Assembly: GCA_027924585.1 (NCBI GenBank) | Contig: BSBM01001941.1 | Span: forward strand, 1-64,000 | Reading direction: 5' to 3' | Length of the DNA: 64,000 bases | Source of the DNA: Larix kaempferi | Lineage: Eukaryota; Streptophyta; Pinopsida; Pinales; Pinaceae | Shown here: in pieces, positions 45,121-57,690 of the stretch | Numbering within the stretch: position 1 is the stretch's first letter | Layout of the letters: each line of letters begins with the position of its first letter | The notes under the pieces: generated by a model | Database searches by the model: none | The model's input: only the letters and a program-made list of their open reading frames with translations | Told to the model about the DNA's origin: nothing | Made by a program: the position numbers and the translations under genes

Positions 45121-48100
45121 TTAGGGAATTTCCTCATAATATATCTCTCCATTTTGAAATTTAAAGCTTCCTTCGGTTCTTGTTGTTGCTAGATTGGCCA
45201 ATGAATCAGCCTGAGTGTTGTGACTACGGAGAAGATGGAAGAATTCCACCGAATGGATTGCCTCCAAACTCCTCCAGATTTGTTGTTGGATCCTTGCTAA
45301 GGTTGTTTTTCGAAGAGGGGAGCGATATTTAATAGGACAAATATCAGTACGTGAATCCCCTAGAATTACAGCTTCTGTGATCCTCTTCCTCAAAATCAAT
45401 TGTGTTCCCATTCACAATGCTAGAATATTCGCCCGATAATTTGACTCCACTCCAAGACTCCAAGAGAATGTTTTGACAATGCTCCCTCTAGGTTCAAAGA
45501 ACACCCCTTCCGCACCTGCCACCCCAGGGTTTCCTTTCGTACCACCATCAAAACAAAAAATGTATTTATATTGGCTAATCTTCCATGTTTCCAATTCCTC
45601 ATCTTTCATACGCAAATACTTGGATTTATTAACCTTTATTCGGGGGGGGGGGACTGAAGTTTAATTTTAGAGATGGAATAGATTCTTCTTCATCCTTGTT
45701 GATAGTAGATGCCATTCCTAATTGAGAACATCTTTGAGAGAGGTATTATGATAAGAGTCCTTCCTCTCTCCTCGCAACTTTGCTTGGCAAGGTCGAGGAG
45801 TTATCAAAGATCAAACGATTTCATGCGAGCCAAAATTTCCAATAGATATACTTGGAGAGGGATTTCCAAAGGGATAGAAGCAGGAGATTGTTCTGGAATG
45901 AAGAGGAGTATGCCGAATTACAGTGGCTAAAATACTTCACAAGCCTTCCGATCTGATTAGCTGAGAAAGAGAGGGGTCCCAATACTTCCTTCCATACCTC
46001 AACAATGAAGGAACATGAAGTGAACAAATGAGACATATTACTCTTCTTGTTTGCAGAGAACACACCAGAAAGGAGCTTGAAACCCTCTCTTTTTTATATT
46101 TTCTCCTGTCAAAAGATTCCCATGGGCGAGCATCCAATAGGAAAAATTAACTTTAGGGGGGGCGTTATTTTTCCATATATTCCTCCACTAGGATAACCTA
46201 AGTGCGGCAAAAGAAGCCAGCCCCATAACCTTGTTTAACTGAGTAGCAGCCTTCCTTGTCACCCATCCTCTTTTGTCCTTTGTTCTTTTATCCACAGGCA
46301 CCTTTCCTTTTAGCTAACCCTTTAACAGATGTAAATCGTTCCGAAGGTTCTCTAGGGGGATTGGGAGCGACTATCCAATCCAATGGCCCAAAATAGGATG
46401 CCATGAACATATGTCCGCTAATGAGGAGATCCCAATACCTTCCATCCAGTCTTTAAGAGTTATAAACTCTAGTATCTCTCCCAATGGAGCATCCATCATA
46501 ATAGATTCCTCCCATAACTTGATCCTTTTCCCATTTCCATGGACCCAATGCAATTTCTCTTTGAAGAATTTCCATAATTTTACACAAAGACTCAAGATTT
46601 TGGTTCCATTTTTACCTCCAGGGGTACAGTCCAAACAACTAGAGGTCTTGCCTTTTATATATTTCTTCCTCAAAGCCTACAATGCCCAATTATTTGAGTC
46701 CACCAACATCCTCCAGAGGATCTTAGCTCCAAGAGAAAGATTCGTAAGCGGAATGTCTCAGATTCCTAGTCCTCCTCTATCCATATGACCCTTGATAATG
46801 TTCCAACTAATTAGAGGGGAGTTTTGCTCAATATTTTTACCCCCCTTTCACAATAATTTCATGATCATCTTATTTATTTGACTAAGAACTACCGACAGAA
46901 CCATCAGAACTGAACAAAGAAAAAGGGGCATAGAAGATAGGACTAACTTAATCAGAATAACTCGACCAACAGGATTTATCAAGTTCAGACCCCACTGTTG
47001 AATTCTTTTAGAAAGCTTATCAATTATTGGTTGCCAGTCCCCTTTACTTTGCTTACCTTTAGCAATGGGAACTCCTAGGTACTTAAAGGTCTCCCAAGAA
47101 GTGGAGCTGCTAAAGCCAAAAAATCTTTGGATTATGGCGAGGAGTTGAGGAGGGTCGTTCCACCCATAAATTTGGCTCTTGCTCTTATTCACCTTACTTC
47201 CCAGCGTAGTGCAAAAGGTATCCAAAATTTCTTTGAACCTTTGTGCAACTGTGATCGAAGCTCCCCCAATCAGCAGTGTATCATCTGTGAATTGGGAGTG
47301 ATTTATTTCCTTAACCTTCCTTGCAATTTGAACCCATTTGATAACTCCAATCAGTCTAGCCTATTCAAAAGATCTTCTTAGAGAGTCATTTGTGATAATA
47401 TATAGAAGCGGGGAGAGGGGGCATCACTACCAGAGGCCTCTAGTTGCTTGAAAGAAGTTAGAGATTCTACCATTCACCAACGGTGCAATCCAAGGGTGAC
47501 CAATACATGCCTTGATCCAAGAGATGATCTTATTACCAAAGCCAATTTTTTCCATGAATTTAAATAAGAATTGATTATTAACCCTATCAAAAGTATTTTC
47601 CATATCTAGTTTTATGATCATACCATTTTCCTTCTTTCTTCTGTTGGAATGAATCACATCTTAAGACATGATTATGCTATCAAGAATGTTCCTTTTCTGA
47701 ACAAATCCCCCTTGATTTGAAGAGATTATATCCAAAAAATAGCTCTTTAGCCTATGGGAGACTATTTTGGCAAATTTTTTGTAGGAAACATTACATAATG
47801 AAATGGGTATGAACCTGAAAAAAGAGGATGGATTGGAGTCCTTTGGAATTAATGCCAAAAATGAGGAGTTAATTTCCCCCCCAAGGGTCGGATTCCTTTG
47901 TGCATACTCCAGCATTTTCTTAAGATATTTTTTGATGATAACCTGGCATAGCCTATAGAAATGTGTCGAAAAACCATCAAGACCTGGAGCCTTATATGGA
48001 TTCATGCCCCATATAGTACTCTTTATCTCTTCCTCAGTTATGGGCTTGGTTAGATCCTTGTTGTCCTCCGGGGTGAGGATGGTGGGGATATCTTGGATAG

Positions 48101-49205
48101 CCACTTGCTAGACTTCAAATAAATCATCTTCCCCTGCAGAGTATAGGGAACTAAAGAATTGATATGCCTCCTGTTTAATCTCTCCAAACCTATTAACTTT
48201 CCTCCCATTTAAGGCTTCAATTTCCTTCACAGTTTTTTTATGGTCCCGAATTTTGGCTTGAAGATGCAAAAATTTGGTGTTTTTATCACCTCCTTGCAAC
48301 CATAAGCTTCTAGACTTAAGTCTCCAATACTCCTCCTCTCTATGTTGAGAAGTGTGTTGAGAATTTTGGAGTTCATATTCCCTTTTTATATCCTGGTCTC
48401 CTACCTCCCTGATTTTTATTTCCTCCTGGTGTCGAATAAGAGTGTCTTGACAAGCTTTTATTTCCTCAATAGGAGAAGGGAGGGATAACTTTGCCCATTG
48501 TTTCATATGCCCTTTAACTCTTCTCAATTTCTCCTCCCATATAAACAGGGGTCTCCTCTAATATCAACATCCCAGGCTTGTTTAACAATTTTCAAGAAAT
48601 TTGGTCTATCCTTCCAAGTTGGGGAGAACCTAAAAGGGATGAGACTTAGATCCACTCAAGGTTCCAAAACAAGGGATATTGGACAGTGATCAGAAACACT
48701 GGAAGATAATACTTAGGAGGACAATGAGAGATTTGAGAGTAGGAAGGAGTTAGCCACTAAGAACCGATCTAGCATGGCTGCCACATACCGAGGCCCCAAT
48801 CTTTTGTTATTCCAAGTGTATTTCTTGTTCTTAGGAGGGATGTCCACCAAATCCCAACATTGAATGAGGTATTCAACCCACTCCCTCTAAGGATCCCTTA
48901 ATACTGATCCTCCTTTCTTCTCGTTACTAAAAAGGACCAGATTCAGATCCCCACTGAAGATAAGGTTCGAAAAATGTCCTAGCCCATCCCAAGCCAAAAG
49001 GGAGGACCAACAAGATTTCTTATCCAAATAATTAATAGGAACATACATATTTAAATCAGATACCTAAAGATTTGATTGCAGATGAGTTAGCAGAACAATT
49101 TTCCATTGCTACGATTTGAAGGAGCCCTCAAAATCAAATTTGGTTTGGTCCCAGAATGTTTCCAAGCCCCCAGATGCTTCTCTTGCGCTGGTGGCTATTC
49201 CTGTA
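45121..49205 (-). pseudogene. LINE-1 ORF2, main part: endonuclease, reverse transcriptase, zf-RVT, RNase H
   Basis: Endonuclease traces at about 49190-48620 (EASGGLETFWDQTKF; then the KKYTWNNKR-type motif near 48800). Linker 48527-48108 (EEEYWRLKSRSLWLQGGDKN). Reverse transcriptase fingers 48104-47661 (NPYKAPGLDGFSTHFYRLCQ, SLCNVSYKKFAKIVSHRLK, GGFVQKRNILDS), palm 47657-47427 (KLDMENTFDRVN), thumb 47225-46848 (YLGVPIAKGKQS). RNase H 45615-45121 (CFDGGTKGNPG). Stops separate each piece, including TGA at 45412. The YADD-type loop falls in the broken stretch 47225-47427. A G10 run lies near 45643. Confidence 0.85.
49193..49205. repeat. target-site duplication of LINE-2, left copy
   Basis: GGCTATTCCTGTA; identical copy at 56057-56069. 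Confidence 0.92.
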
Positions 49206-49215
49206 TTTTTTTTTT

Positions 49216-50364
49216 GCAAGAACGAGTGACGAGCTTTTATATTAAAAAAAGAAGAAGAGTTACAAAATATAGTCTGGAAGACCATTCCCAAAATTGGAGA
49301 GCTGTCATAGCAGGCTCATCCATTTCTCGTCTTTGCGGTTCATAGACACACTTAATTCTACGACAGCTGTGGATCCTTACAAACTTCCCTAACAGAAGAC
49401 AACAAAAGAAATACATATCGAGTGTGAAAGAGCTTTTTTATGATCGGATTTTTCACCCCTGAGCCATCGAACCTAACTTTCCAACTCCAACAAGTGTGAT
49501 AGGACTTCTAAAGACGGACTGTCCTGCCCATGTGGAGACTCCAAATTTATAAACCCACTATCCAAACCTTGCGGGGAGGCCATATTCTTGTTGTTTCCAG
49601 GCTCACTAGAGTGCCTGCGAGCAGAGTGCTACACTACCTCGCCCAGGTTCTGGCTGGTGCCCAATTCAAGAGGGGTACAACTCTTTCCATTTCTAGGCTT
49701 GTTGAAGAGTCCATGAGAAATTGGCTGCATTACCCCACCATTGCTCTATCCGGAGCCTAACTCAAGAGGTACCCAATTTCTTCCATTGTCAGGCTCATCA
49801 ACCCTGGAGAGACCACGAAGGAAATTCTGTGCCGAACCACCACGAGCTTTCCCAACACCACCATTCCCCTGCTCCTGAACCACGTCAAAGGATGATAGGT
49901 AACACTTCACTCCAACCCCCCCTGCATTGTCCTATGTGTTCTTCTTGCAGCGACGACACTACAGTGAAGAAAGATTCAGACTCTTATCCTCCATAACTAA
50001 CCAGTGAGGATCCAAATTACGAACCCAAATAACTACGTATGGCTCCTGTAGAACCCAAGTCTCGGCAATTCGAATTTGCAGAATGTCGAGCATACCACCC
50101 TATGGCGTGATATAAGGCAGGGCGGAGGGTGGTGTTAATAAATGCATGCATACGAGACAGGTGGGATGAGACCGATGAGGGCACCAATTGTTCCAGGATT
50201 ACGGGGGAGAAGACTGATGCGGGGAAGGGGATCCCAAGGCAATCTTGCCATTACTCCAAATGCAAATTTGAACAACTCTACAGTTTGAGGGGTGAGAAAA
50301 ATGTTCCCAATCCATGAAAGGGGTCTTAATAATCAAGGTGTTCATGGGAAAACAAGAGAGGGGA
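49216..50364 (-). other. 3' UTR of LINE-2
   Basis: Between the end of RNase H and the A-tail. No coding region; only short unrelated ORFs. Confidence 0.6.
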
Positions 50365-53300
50365 CTAAGGGACACAGTTAATGACAATGTTGAGACCATT
50401 AATGGTCTCCAAACCACAATCCAGACCAACACCAATGTTTACAATGCTGTCTGCTTCCTTGTTGTTGTTTTTCAAGATGTGGAGAAAGGAAATGGAGTTA
50501 AATTCCTTAGCCACATAGGTGAATAGGTTTTGAAGTTTGGAGACTGGTTTTCTGCAATTGGTAACCAAAGATTTGGCCTCCCTGATAACTAGCATGGAGT
50601 CTTCGAAGGCCACTAGGTCCTTGACATCATCATTCCTTGCAATTTCCATTCCTTTGATCAAAGCGAGCCATTCCGCATCATTGTTAGTCCTCCTACCAAT
50701 TCCCCAGGCATAGTCTTTCTTTTTGTTTCCATCGGAGTCAAGGAGGACTCCTCCTGCACCTGCCAACCCAGGATTGCCCTTCGAGGCACTATCAAAGAAT
50801 AGAGTATCACTGTTGAAGGTCTTGACCCATCGCAGGAGCTCCTTCTGATCCATTCTGACATGCCAATTTTTTGGTTTTTGCTTCTTGAGATTATGATCCA
50901 TGAGAGGACAAATTGGGGAGTTCAAAAGATCTGCCACCTAGCTTTTTTCTTCCACGTTTAAGGGCTCCTTGCGAATATTTTCCAGACCTCTCGTGGAGAG
51001 TGAGCCAATCCAAAGAGCTTTGGCAGAAGAGAGAACTTTACCTAGTGTGACCTTTATGTCTTCAAAGATTTCTTTAAATTCCTGGTTGTCCAGAGTTTCC
51101 AGCAGATGAATTTGGGAAAGGCAACCCAGGCTCTTTTTAAATCAAGCTTTTTAAGCATCAAGTTGTGGTAGTAATTGTGCCAGTTATCAAAGAGGTCATT
51201 CCAGTTAGTTGGGAGGATTAAGTTTGGTTGTATTTCTTGGTAAGCACGATGCCAAACCTCTTTTGAGAAACTACACTCTAGGAATAGATGATCTATCATT
51301 TCCTCGGCCTTCTTGCAAAGAATGCATCTTGCCGGACCTTCTATCCCCGTTTTCCTAAGATTTTCAGCAGTTAGAGTCTTCCTCTGCGCAAGGATCCAAT
51401 AGAAGGTGTTAACTTTTGGAAGCCCATCCCTGTCCCGAACGTTATTCCACTTACTGTCCTTGGTGTTGAGATTTTTATGGGAATCGAGATAACAATACCT
51501 TGCCTTAACCGAGTATGTGCCCGATTTCCCCAAGCCACGCTTGTCTCTCAAATTTAGATGAACTGGGAGAGAGCCATGAAACAGAGAAAGGAGAGTATCG
51601 TGTCCTGAAGAAGATACGTCGGGAGATCTAGATCGATCCATCCCGTCCATTTCCCTTGATTGGACCAAGAAGATATGTCAAACAGAGTTTGAATAATGGC
51701 TTGCTCCATCCAAGTTTTTAGATCATGGAACTCCTGAGTGAAGTTGACGGGGGACCTGGTGCAAAAGTTGTATTTCTAGATATGAATTTGTTTGCCATTG
51801 TCGGGGACCCAATAAAGATTATTTTGAATGATGAAGGCTGCTCGCTTGCAAAGTTTCCAAATAGAAGACCCTTTTTTACTTTGATCAACACTTTCCACAC
51901 AACGGCTTCTGCATCCAGCCATATACCTTTTGTAGAAGATTTCTTTCCTCCAGGCCTTTTTACCATAGATGATCATCCAGAGAAGTTTAGCGCCAAGAGC
52001 AAGGTTCATAAGTGAGGGATCTTTGATCCCCGCCCCCCCCACGCATTTTGGGTCTGCACACAGTGTCCCAGCTGATCAAGTGAAATTTTTGGAGTGATTG
52101 GTTTTACCTCCCTACCATAAGAATTTCCTTAGTTCTTTGATAATCTCCAACATCACAATTTTTGGGGCGAGAGAGATGGAGTAGGCGTAGAGGGGAAAGG
52201 TTGAAAGAATGGAGTTGATCAAGATCAGCTTGCCAGCGGGGTTGAGCCACCTGGAGCCCCAAGAATTGATTTAAAAAAAAAAAATTCTATCAGCCCTTGC
52301 CAATCAACAACTCTTTTATTCCCTTTAAAGATAGGAATGCCTAGATAATTAAAGGATTTCCAAACTAAGATTCCTTCAAAACCCAAAATTCTAGCAATTT
52401 TTGCAAGAACCCTAGGGGAGCAGTTCCAGCCATAAATTTTGGATTTGTCTGAGTTGATTTTTCCGTCGGAAGATTTGAGGTAGGTGGTAAGAACATGATT
52501 GAATATTTCAACAATGATGATGGAGGCCCCCCCAAGTAGAATGGTATCATCGGCAAATTGAGAGTGATTAGCCAGTTTGACACCTCGGGCAATTTTTATT
52601 CCCTTTAAATCACCTGACTCTTGCAGCATATGGAGTTTCCTACTCATGGAATCGACAACTAAGAGGTAAAGAAAAGGTGACAAAGGACAGCCTTGTCGCA
52701 AGCCTCTGGAAGCACGGAAGAAGTTGGTGGGTCTACCATTGACCAATGGGGCAATCCATGGGCTGTTTATGCAAGCTTTAAACCACCGAACAAATCTTCT
52801 TGAGAAACCAAATTTAGACATGACTTCAAAGAGAAAGTGATGATTAACCCTATCAAATGCATTTGCCATGTCAAGTTTGATGGCCATACCTTGGTTCTTT
52901 TTTTCCATGCTGGAGTGTATTGCTTCTTGGATGATGAGGATATTATCTAGGATTTGTCGACCAACAATAAATCCCCCTTGAGCGTCAGTGATGAGTTTCC
53001 CCATAATTTTTTTCATTCTGGTGGCAAGGATCTTGGAGAGAATTTTATAAGAGATGTTGCAAAGAGAGATCGGTTTGAAGCGATCTATGGTGCAAGGAAA
53101 TTTATCTTTGGGAATTAGAGCAAGGAAGGAGGAGTTGGTGGCTCCTCCAATTTTGTCCTTTTTCCTAGTCCAATTAAGCATACACTTTAGATCCTCCTTG
53201 ATAATTTCCCAAGTGGCTCTGTAGAAATTGATGGTGAACTCGTCGAGCCCAGGAGCCTTATCAGCCTAAAGAGACCAAATGGCGTTCAAAATTTCATGCT

Positions 53301-54631
53301 CCAAGATCAGTTTGGAGAGGTCTCTATTAGCGTTATCCAAGACCAGACTGGGGATTCTTGCCAAGAGATCAGCTTGAGCTACTGTATCAGAGTCCCCGCT
53401 ATCCATGAAGAGATCACTGAAATGATTGAAAGCATGATTTTTTAAGTTTTCTTGCCGGCTTATTCTTTCTCCGTTCTGGCCCTTCAATTCCATTATAGCG
53501 TTCTAGCTGCGTCGAGCTTTAGCCTAGTTATGGAAGTATTTCATATTGTTGTCCCCTCCTTTAAGCCATAATTGTCTAGACTTGATTCTCCATTCTTCTT
53601 CTTCTTGTTTGGCCACAATGAGGATGTTAAGATCCAGATTTTTTTCCTGGCTTAATAGGGAGGGCGTCACTTCCACCGTCTCCATCTTTTTATGGAGTTC
53701 GGCAAGCTCCGAATGCAGTTTAACTTTAACAAGACGAGGGTTTTTGTAGGAGGTCTTGGCCCAACTCTTGAGCAAGTACTTAACAGCCCGTAGCTTGGAT
53801 TCCCAAATGAAGCTGGGAGATCCGACAAAATTCGAGTTCCAAGCAGATCTGACAAGGTCAAGGAAGACGGGATCCTGGACCTAGAGGGAGTTAAAGCGGA
53901 AAGGGATCGGCCCAAGGTTTTCAGGGGGAGAAAGGGATAAGGCGATGGGATGGTGATCGGAGGAGGCATAGGGAAGGGTGTAGGAACATGCTAAAAGATC
54001 AGAGCTAAAGAAGGAGGGGCTTACCAGAGAATGATCCAACTTAGCCGCGATGTGCCCAACACCGCATCTCTTATTATTCCAGGTATACTTTCCATTCTTC
54101 ACTGGGATGTCCATTAAATCCAAATCAACTATAAGCCCCTCTAGTTTTTCACCGAAGCGGTCACGGACTATATTGCCTCCTTGTTTTTCCTGCTGAGATT
54201 TGGTGACCTTGAAATCTCCAACAATGATGAGATTTTTCCCATTCATGCTCTCTTTAAGATCGCTTAAATCTTCCCAGAACTTGTTCTTGTCCCTATAGTG
54301 AGTGGGTCCATAGACGTTACAGATGAATAATGGATTTGCACTGCCATGCTCTTTGATTTCGGTTAGCAGCCAGTGATTGTTGTCAATAGAAGAGACCATT
54401 GAGAATTTAGGAGATATTAATGTAGCAATTCCTCCTGAAGCTCCGTGAGCACCAAGAGCTTTGCCATGGCAATCCTTCCAGAGGGAGCGTGAGGGCCATG
54501 AGCTCTACATCTGAAATTTATGTCTCTTAGATTAGCATAAGGTCAGGATTTTCAGTTTTAATTAGATTTTTAACTGCTTCTGCTTTGTTCAAGCTGCCAA
54601 GACCCCTACAATTCCAAGAGACTACAAGCAT
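50365..54631 (-). pseudogene. LINE-2 ORF2: endonuclease, reverse transcriptase, zf-RVT, RNase H
   Basis: Starts at ATG 54631 (MLVVSWNCRGLGSLNKAEAV), with two TAA stops within about 45 codons and then a frameshift. Endonuclease continues 54399-53881 (CNVYGP, IIVGDFKV where GDFN is usual, GKYTWNNKR, SSDHHPIAL). Reverse transcriptase 53493-52225 (ALIPK, GGFIVGRQILDN, KLDMANAFDRVNH, GLRQGCPLSPFL, FADD at about 52560). A run of 12 A/T at 52270-52281 breaks the frame. Zinc-binding region 51668-51054 (CILCKKAEEMIDHLFLEC). RNase H 50937-50365 (FFDSASKGNPG, DAEWLALIKG, EDSMLVI, NNKEADSI). Stops at 53881, 53524 and 53266 are in the same frame. Domain order is complete; the protein is not functional. 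Confidence 0.88.
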
Positions 54632-55018
54632 TACTTCTTTGGTAGTTGAGGTCCTGCTCAGGACTTGCCATTTACCCTGATCTGCGATCTCGAATTCTGG
54701 AGAAGTTTTGTTTCTTCTAGGCTTTTCTGTTTTCCCAATTCGATTTCTCTTTCTGCCTCAAGTTCTCTGTGATACCTGTGTGACTTTCTTCGTCTTGTGT
54801 TAGGTGGCTAAATCACATCCATCTCCTCAAGGGATTCCGAAGAGATGTCCAGAGATGAGGAGAGCGGAATGAAATTGCTCTTTACCTTATCTGCCCACGA
54901 GCTACCAGGAGTGCTAGATCCGCTTATACTTGTGCCAATCTGCTCTTCTTTGGGGGAAGAGGTCTTCTTCTTTGTCTTGTTCTACTAGGACTACTTCCAG
55001 TGCTGGAATTTCTCCCTC

Positions 55019-55991
55019 TTATGTGGGTAAGTCCTGAAATCTATTGCTGGGAAGATCTTCTTGGGTTTCTTGAGAGATTTCTTTGTTGTTTTTTATTTGA
55101 GCCCCTTTAGGAGGTTGAGAAATTGGGGTAGTTTTCCTTCCTTTTTTGACCTGTTCCCAGCCTTCTTCTTGATTTTTTTTCTGGTACCTCTTGGGTTGCC
55201 TTTGGACAGTTTTTGACAAAGTGACCATATTCATGGCATTTTTTACACTTGAACGACAGTTGCTCGTAGTCAACCTTCTGCATATGCTCCCATCCGTCCA
55301 TCAGACGGTTTACTTCTTTCGGCATAACTTTTTCCAAATCAACCTCTACACAGATTCTAGCACATGAGAACAAGGGTCCTTTTGGCTCAGCTTTATCAAT
55401 ATACTTGCCAAGAGAGTTCCCAATGGCTTGTAGGGTTTCCTCATTCCAATAGTGTAAGGGCAGATGAGGAAGGCAAACCCAAACAAGGACCGCAGATGGG
55501 ACAACCTTCTCGGGATTAAAGGAGAGGATCCATCTATTTAAATACAAGCCACGAGGACCCATAAAGTACGGGATGCTTCTGAAAATGAGATCTCTATCAG
55601 CTTTATTTTTGAAAAGAAAGGTGAAAAAACCCTTACCGCAGAAGCAATGTTGCAGGCCCCCAGTGATCAAAGGCATCCAGTTCTTGTTGATCCAGGCGTC
55701 CATGGATTTTGGTGATGGCCAGATTCCCGTAAACTATCCAATCAAACCATGCTCGCTCAAAGCAAGGGCCTTTAATTTGGAAGTTGCCGACAGGATCTGA
55801 ATACGAGGAGCCACTGCTCGTTTGATGAAGCTGGATTCAGAGGGGTTCGATGAGGAAGAAAGGGGAGGGGTGGAGGCAACTAGAGCGCGGAAGGCAGCAT
55901 CCAGCAACCACCTGCGTTCCTCTAGAGAAGGGGACAGGGGAGGCTCCATAGCGGCCTGCGTAGGAGAGGCCCGCAGGCATAGTCGAGACAC
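55019..55991 (-). pseudogene. LINE-2 ORF1 (DUF4283-like, CCHC knuckle)
   Basis: The RNA-binding, gag-like protein of plant L1s. Begins at ATG 55991 (MSRLCLRASPTQAAMEPP). An in-frame TAG at 55736-55734 follows HGLIG. The frame resumes as FTGIWPSPKSMDAWINKNW, passes the DUF4283-type core (GKGFFTFLFKNKADRDLIF, MGPRGLYLNRW) and has one knuckle CKKCHEYGHFVKNC at about 55260-55220. A frameshift near 55185 moves into EEGWEQVKKGRK and ends at 55019. It lies about 400 bp upstream of ORF2. Confidence 0.85.
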
Positions 55992-56056
55992 GAACCGGGA
56001 CGGTTAGGTCTCAGGGCGTCGAGGTCTCAGTTGCACGCTTATCTATTATGTATTAC

Positions 56057-56069
56057 GGCTATTCCTGTA
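56057..56069. repeat. target-site duplication of LINE-2, right copy
   Basis: GGCTATTCCTGTA, identical to 49193-49205. Confidence 0.92.
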
Positions 56070-56233
56070 CCTTGATTCCATATTAAGTTCACTTTTTGTT
56101 AGAGTATTGTTTCCTCTAGATTGGTCTCCTGGAGAAGGAGGTTTACTGGACACTCGTTCCTCATTAAATCCCTTATCGCTTCTTCCTTTTTCTTAGAGCC
56201 CATTCCTCTACAATTCTAGGAGATCAGCTTCAT
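56070..56233 (-). pseudogene. LINE-1 ORF2, first codons
   Basis: ATG at 56233 (MKLIS, stop, NCRGMGSKKKEEAIRDLM), then LLLQETNLEET. The endonuclease N-terminus, broken by TAG after five codons. It continues at 49192 after LINE-2 is removed. Confidence 0.8.
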
Positions 56234-56236
56234 TAC

Positions 56237-57669
56237 TTACTTTTGGATTGAAGGGAGGCCCCTTTGGGACCGGTTTGGCCTATTTCGACATGTGGTGCGT
56301 TCTCTCAGAGCATTCTTTGCCAACATTTTATCTATGGTGGGTCGAGTGACTAAATTCTTTTCTCTTTCGACCTCCTCCTCCCTTTTGTCTTTGTCTTTCT
56401 TGCATCCCTTTTGGCTTTGGACTTCTGGTTCCGAATCGGAGGGGTCCGATTCAGAGCTCATCGTAGGTGAGGCAATTCTTACAGGGGATTTTTTAGGACT
56501 CGGGTTCGGGCTTAGATCCCGTTCTATGATTTTTAGCTGATAATTTTCCTTATTGATTTCCGGAGGGAGTTATCCCTCTTCTTGAGTTGAGTCTGTCTAG
56601 CTAACTGCTTTCATCATTTCTTGGGGATGATTATTTTGCTCTCCCCCTTGGGGATATTGATCCTCCTCTTGGTTACCTTGCTTCTCTTCTTCTTCCATTA
56701 TTATTCCTTCAAATCTATTTGCCTCTCATTCCTCGTTGTTCCTCTAGGGACTTCCTTCACCTTTATCTCTTTCTTGTCGGCTTGTGGATTTTCGTTTGGA
56801 TCCTTGCTTCAAGTTATTCCCATGCTCCACCATGGTCCATTGTTCCTCTGGCTTTGGGACCGACTGGGGAGGGGGTTTTTCTTGGAATATTTAGAAAAAT
56901 GACTGTGTCCATGACAAATATGGCATTTGAATGGGAGCTGAGCATAATCTAGTTCGTGAATTTGCTCCCATGAGTCCAGCTTGAGCTTAATGCCTTCTGG
57001 CAAACAAATCCCTAGATCCACCTCTACACAGATCCAGGTGCACGAAAATGTATCCTTAGGTTCAACCCAATCCATGTATTTCCACAGGGTGTCTCCAATG
57101 GCTTTTAGGGTCGCAATGTTCCAGCAATGAATCGGAAGGTGAGGCAGCCGCACTCAGACTGGAACTACAGAAGGGACATCCTAGGTTGGATAAAATTCTG
57201 GAGTCCAACGATTAAAATAAATCCCCCTGGGACCCATAAAACAAGGCCCTCTTCAAAATTTCAAGTCCCAATGTGCTTTCTTTACAAAGTGAAAACTGAA
57301 GAAACCTTTTCCCACGAAGAAAATTCCCAAATCCTAGTGGATCAATGACCTCCAGTTTTTCTGAACCCAAGCATCAACCGATCTGGATGATGGCCATATC
57401 CCATAAAATTTATTGATCAAAGCCTTTACTGTAAGGGAAATGGCCACCTTACGTGAGCTATCACCTGGTAAAGTGACTTCCGTCATTTGATCCATTTTCT
57501 TGACAAATCGACGCAATGAGGACAAGGGGGAATTATTGTCATGCACTTCCACTAGCTGCCCAAACACCGTCATCTCCTGAGACAGATGCAGGGGGATGTC
57601 TCCCCCAACGAGGCCATGATCAACCTCACAAAACCCTAATCTAAGCTGCAGACCGATCTGAACCTGCAA
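56237..57669 (-). pseudogene. LINE-1 ORF1 (DUF4283-like, damaged knuckle)
   Basis: Begins at about 57669 (LGFCEVDHGLVGGDIPLHLS). The first part ends in TGA at 57334 after DAWVQKNWRSLIH. The core is recognisable in another segment at 57153-56809 (LPHLPIHCWN, WICVEVDLG). The knuckle reads CHICHGHSHFSKY, with its fourth zinc ligand Cys replaced by Tyr. The acidic/basic tail is at 56461-56237 (SDSEPEVQSQKG). It stops a few bases before ORF2. Confidence 0.82.
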
Positions 57670-57690
57670 AGCACTTCCTTGAGATGGAAA

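Larger units (their letters stand above)
49206..56056 (-). mobile_element. LINE-2: near full-length L1-type LINE nested in LINE-1 ORF2
   Basis: 6,851 bp. On plus it begins with T10 (49206-49215), the A-tail on minus. It is bounded by the perfect 13-bp duplication GGCTATTCCTGTA. The 5' UTR is short (about 65 bp before ORF1). ORF1, ORF2 and a ~1.1 kb 3' UTR are present. Same broad lineage as LINE-1: both ORF1s contain a GIWPS..S.DAW motif. Confidence 0.93.
45121..57690 (-). mobile_element. LINE-1: old minus-strand L1-type LINE, split by LINE-2
   Basis: ORF1 (57669-56237), then ORF2 from 56233, interrupted at 56070/49205 by LINE-2, resuming at 49192 and ending at the RNase H stop, 45121. Without the insert it is about 5.7 kb. 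Numerous stops and frameshifts show that it is older than LINE-2. Confidence 0.85.

Noticed and set aside
46411-46788. Plus-strand ORF of 125 residues
   Set aside because: Antisense to the LINE-1 ORF2 C-terminal region; minus-strand frames match LINE proteins.
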